Positions 63,201 through 64,000 of a DNA stretch of 64,000 bases are shown in pieces. Where the stretch lies: contig NC_081811.1 in NCBI RefSeq assembly GCF_030704535.1, positions 4,257,001 through 4,321,000 on the forward strand. The letters are read 5' to 3'. The stretch is from Vitis vinifera (taxonomy: Eukaryota; Streptophyta; Magnoliopsida; Vitales; Vitaceae). Position numbers and translations under genes: made by a program. Below the pieces are notes generated by a model. The model saw only the letters and a list, made by a program, of their open reading frames with translations. It made no database searches and had not been told where the DNA came from. Position 1 is the stretch's first letter; each line of letters starts with the position of its first letter.

Positions 63201-64000
63201 ATAACTCTTCGAGCCAGTGCATCTATTTGGTAGTTTATGTGGATGACATTGTCATTACAGGCAGTGATCAGGAGGGTATCCAAAGAATAAAGCAACACAT
63301 TTTCAACCACTTTCAAACCAAAGACTTGGGCAAACTCAAGTACTTTCTGGGACTTGAAATAGCTTAATCCAGTTCAGGTGTGGTTATGTCACAAAGAAAG
63401 TATGCCTTAGACATCTTGGAAGAAACAGGTATGTTAGAATGTAAACCTATTGACACTCCTATGGATCCAAATGTCAAACTTGTACCAGGACAGGGGGAGC
63501 CTCTAAGAGATCCTAGGAGATATCGACAACTTGTAGGCAAACTGAACTACCTCACCATCACTCGGCCAAACATCTCTTTTCGTGTGAGTGTGGTTAGTCA
63601 ATCTCTATAGTCACCATGTGACAACCATTAGGATGTTGTGATCCACATTTCTTTGATATATTAAAGGAACACCAGGCCAAGGTATGTTGTATGAAGATAG
63701 GGGTCATACCCAAATTATTGGTTACACAGATGTAGACTGGGCTGGCTCACCCTCAGATAGGTGTTCCACCTCAGGGTATTGTGTTTTTATTGGAGGTAAC
63801 TTAATATCCTGGAAGAGTAAGAAACAAAATGTGGTGGCCAAATCAAGCGCCGAAGCTGAGTATCGAGCTATGGTTTTGGCAACATGTGAACTCATATGGT
63901 TGAGGCAACTCCTTCCGGAATTGAGATTTGGAAAAGATGAACAGATAAAGCTAGTTTGTGACAATCAGGCCGCATTACATATTGCATCCAATCCAGTCTT

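Larger units (their letters stand above)
60080..64000 (+). mobile_element. Ty1/copia LTR retrotransposon (fossil, left part)
   Basis: Inserted in an intron of the WD40-bromodomain gene, antisense to it, and running off the window. Parts in order: 5' LTR; primer-binding site; start of gag near 60895; protease (WILDSGA) near 61090; pre-integrase zinc region and integrase core about 61480-62150; reverse transcriptase about 62690-63370 with the YVDDI active-site box; RNase H from about 63720. The order protease, integrase, reverse transcriptase marks the Ty1/copia superfamily. The element is broken, with several interruptions. Its 3' LTR is outside the window, so the age cannot be judged from LTR divergence; long recognisable domains suggest moderate age. 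Confidence 0.93.

Overview
This is plant nuclear DNA from a eudicot. The genes have many introns with GT..AG borders, the spacers are AT-rich, and the proteins match plant-only forms: a CKI1-type histidine kinase, an MSH6 with a Tudor domain, and a calreticulin ending in HDEL. The gene and transposon style resembles grapevine (Vitis), but that is an inference; no database was searched.

Layout. 1-3.6 kb: AT-rich spacer. 3.98-6.04 kb (+): RING-CH membrane E3 ligase. 6.87-15.73 kb (-): complete 21-exon MSH6, convergent with the RING gene, with a cluster of E2F-like sites upstream. 15.9-24 kb: long spacer holding a truncated direct duplicate of the CKI1 promoter and first exon. 23.95-28.83 kb (+): complete 7-exon CKI1-like kinase. 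28.8-31 kb: spacer with a worn copia gag remnant. 30.98-36.22 kb (-): complete 14-exon calreticulin, with a 1,140-bp non-autonomous hAT element in intron 1 and an unfolded-protein-response motif upstream. 38.18-38.45 kb (-): small acidic protein of unknown function. 41.03-47.20 kb: a full-length 6.2-kb Mutator-like element (MULE) with about 100-bp terminal inverted repeats, a perfect 9-bp target duplication, a decayed MuDR-type transposase, a decayed antisense ULP1-like protease and a 74-bp tandem array. 48.46-49.99 kb (-): DIM1/KsgA rRNA dimethyltransferase. 50.89 kb to beyond the window (-): 3' two thirds of a large WD40-bromodomain protein. Its introns hold two MITE-like elements, an L1 remnant with a nested hAT, and a Ty1/copia element that runs off the right edge.

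The genes do not form a pathway. They are separately controlled housekeeping or developmental genes: mismatch repair, ER protein folding, rRNA modification, chromatin reading, two-component signalling and ubiquitylation. Exon borders were set by hand from reading frame, splice consensus and recalled family sequences. For MSH6, CKI1, calreticulin, DIM1 and the RING gene every junction keeps frame from start to stop. No wholly new system was recognised. The best leads are the MULE with its protease and internal array, the CKI1 promoter duplication, the nested hAT insertions and several promoter motif clusters.
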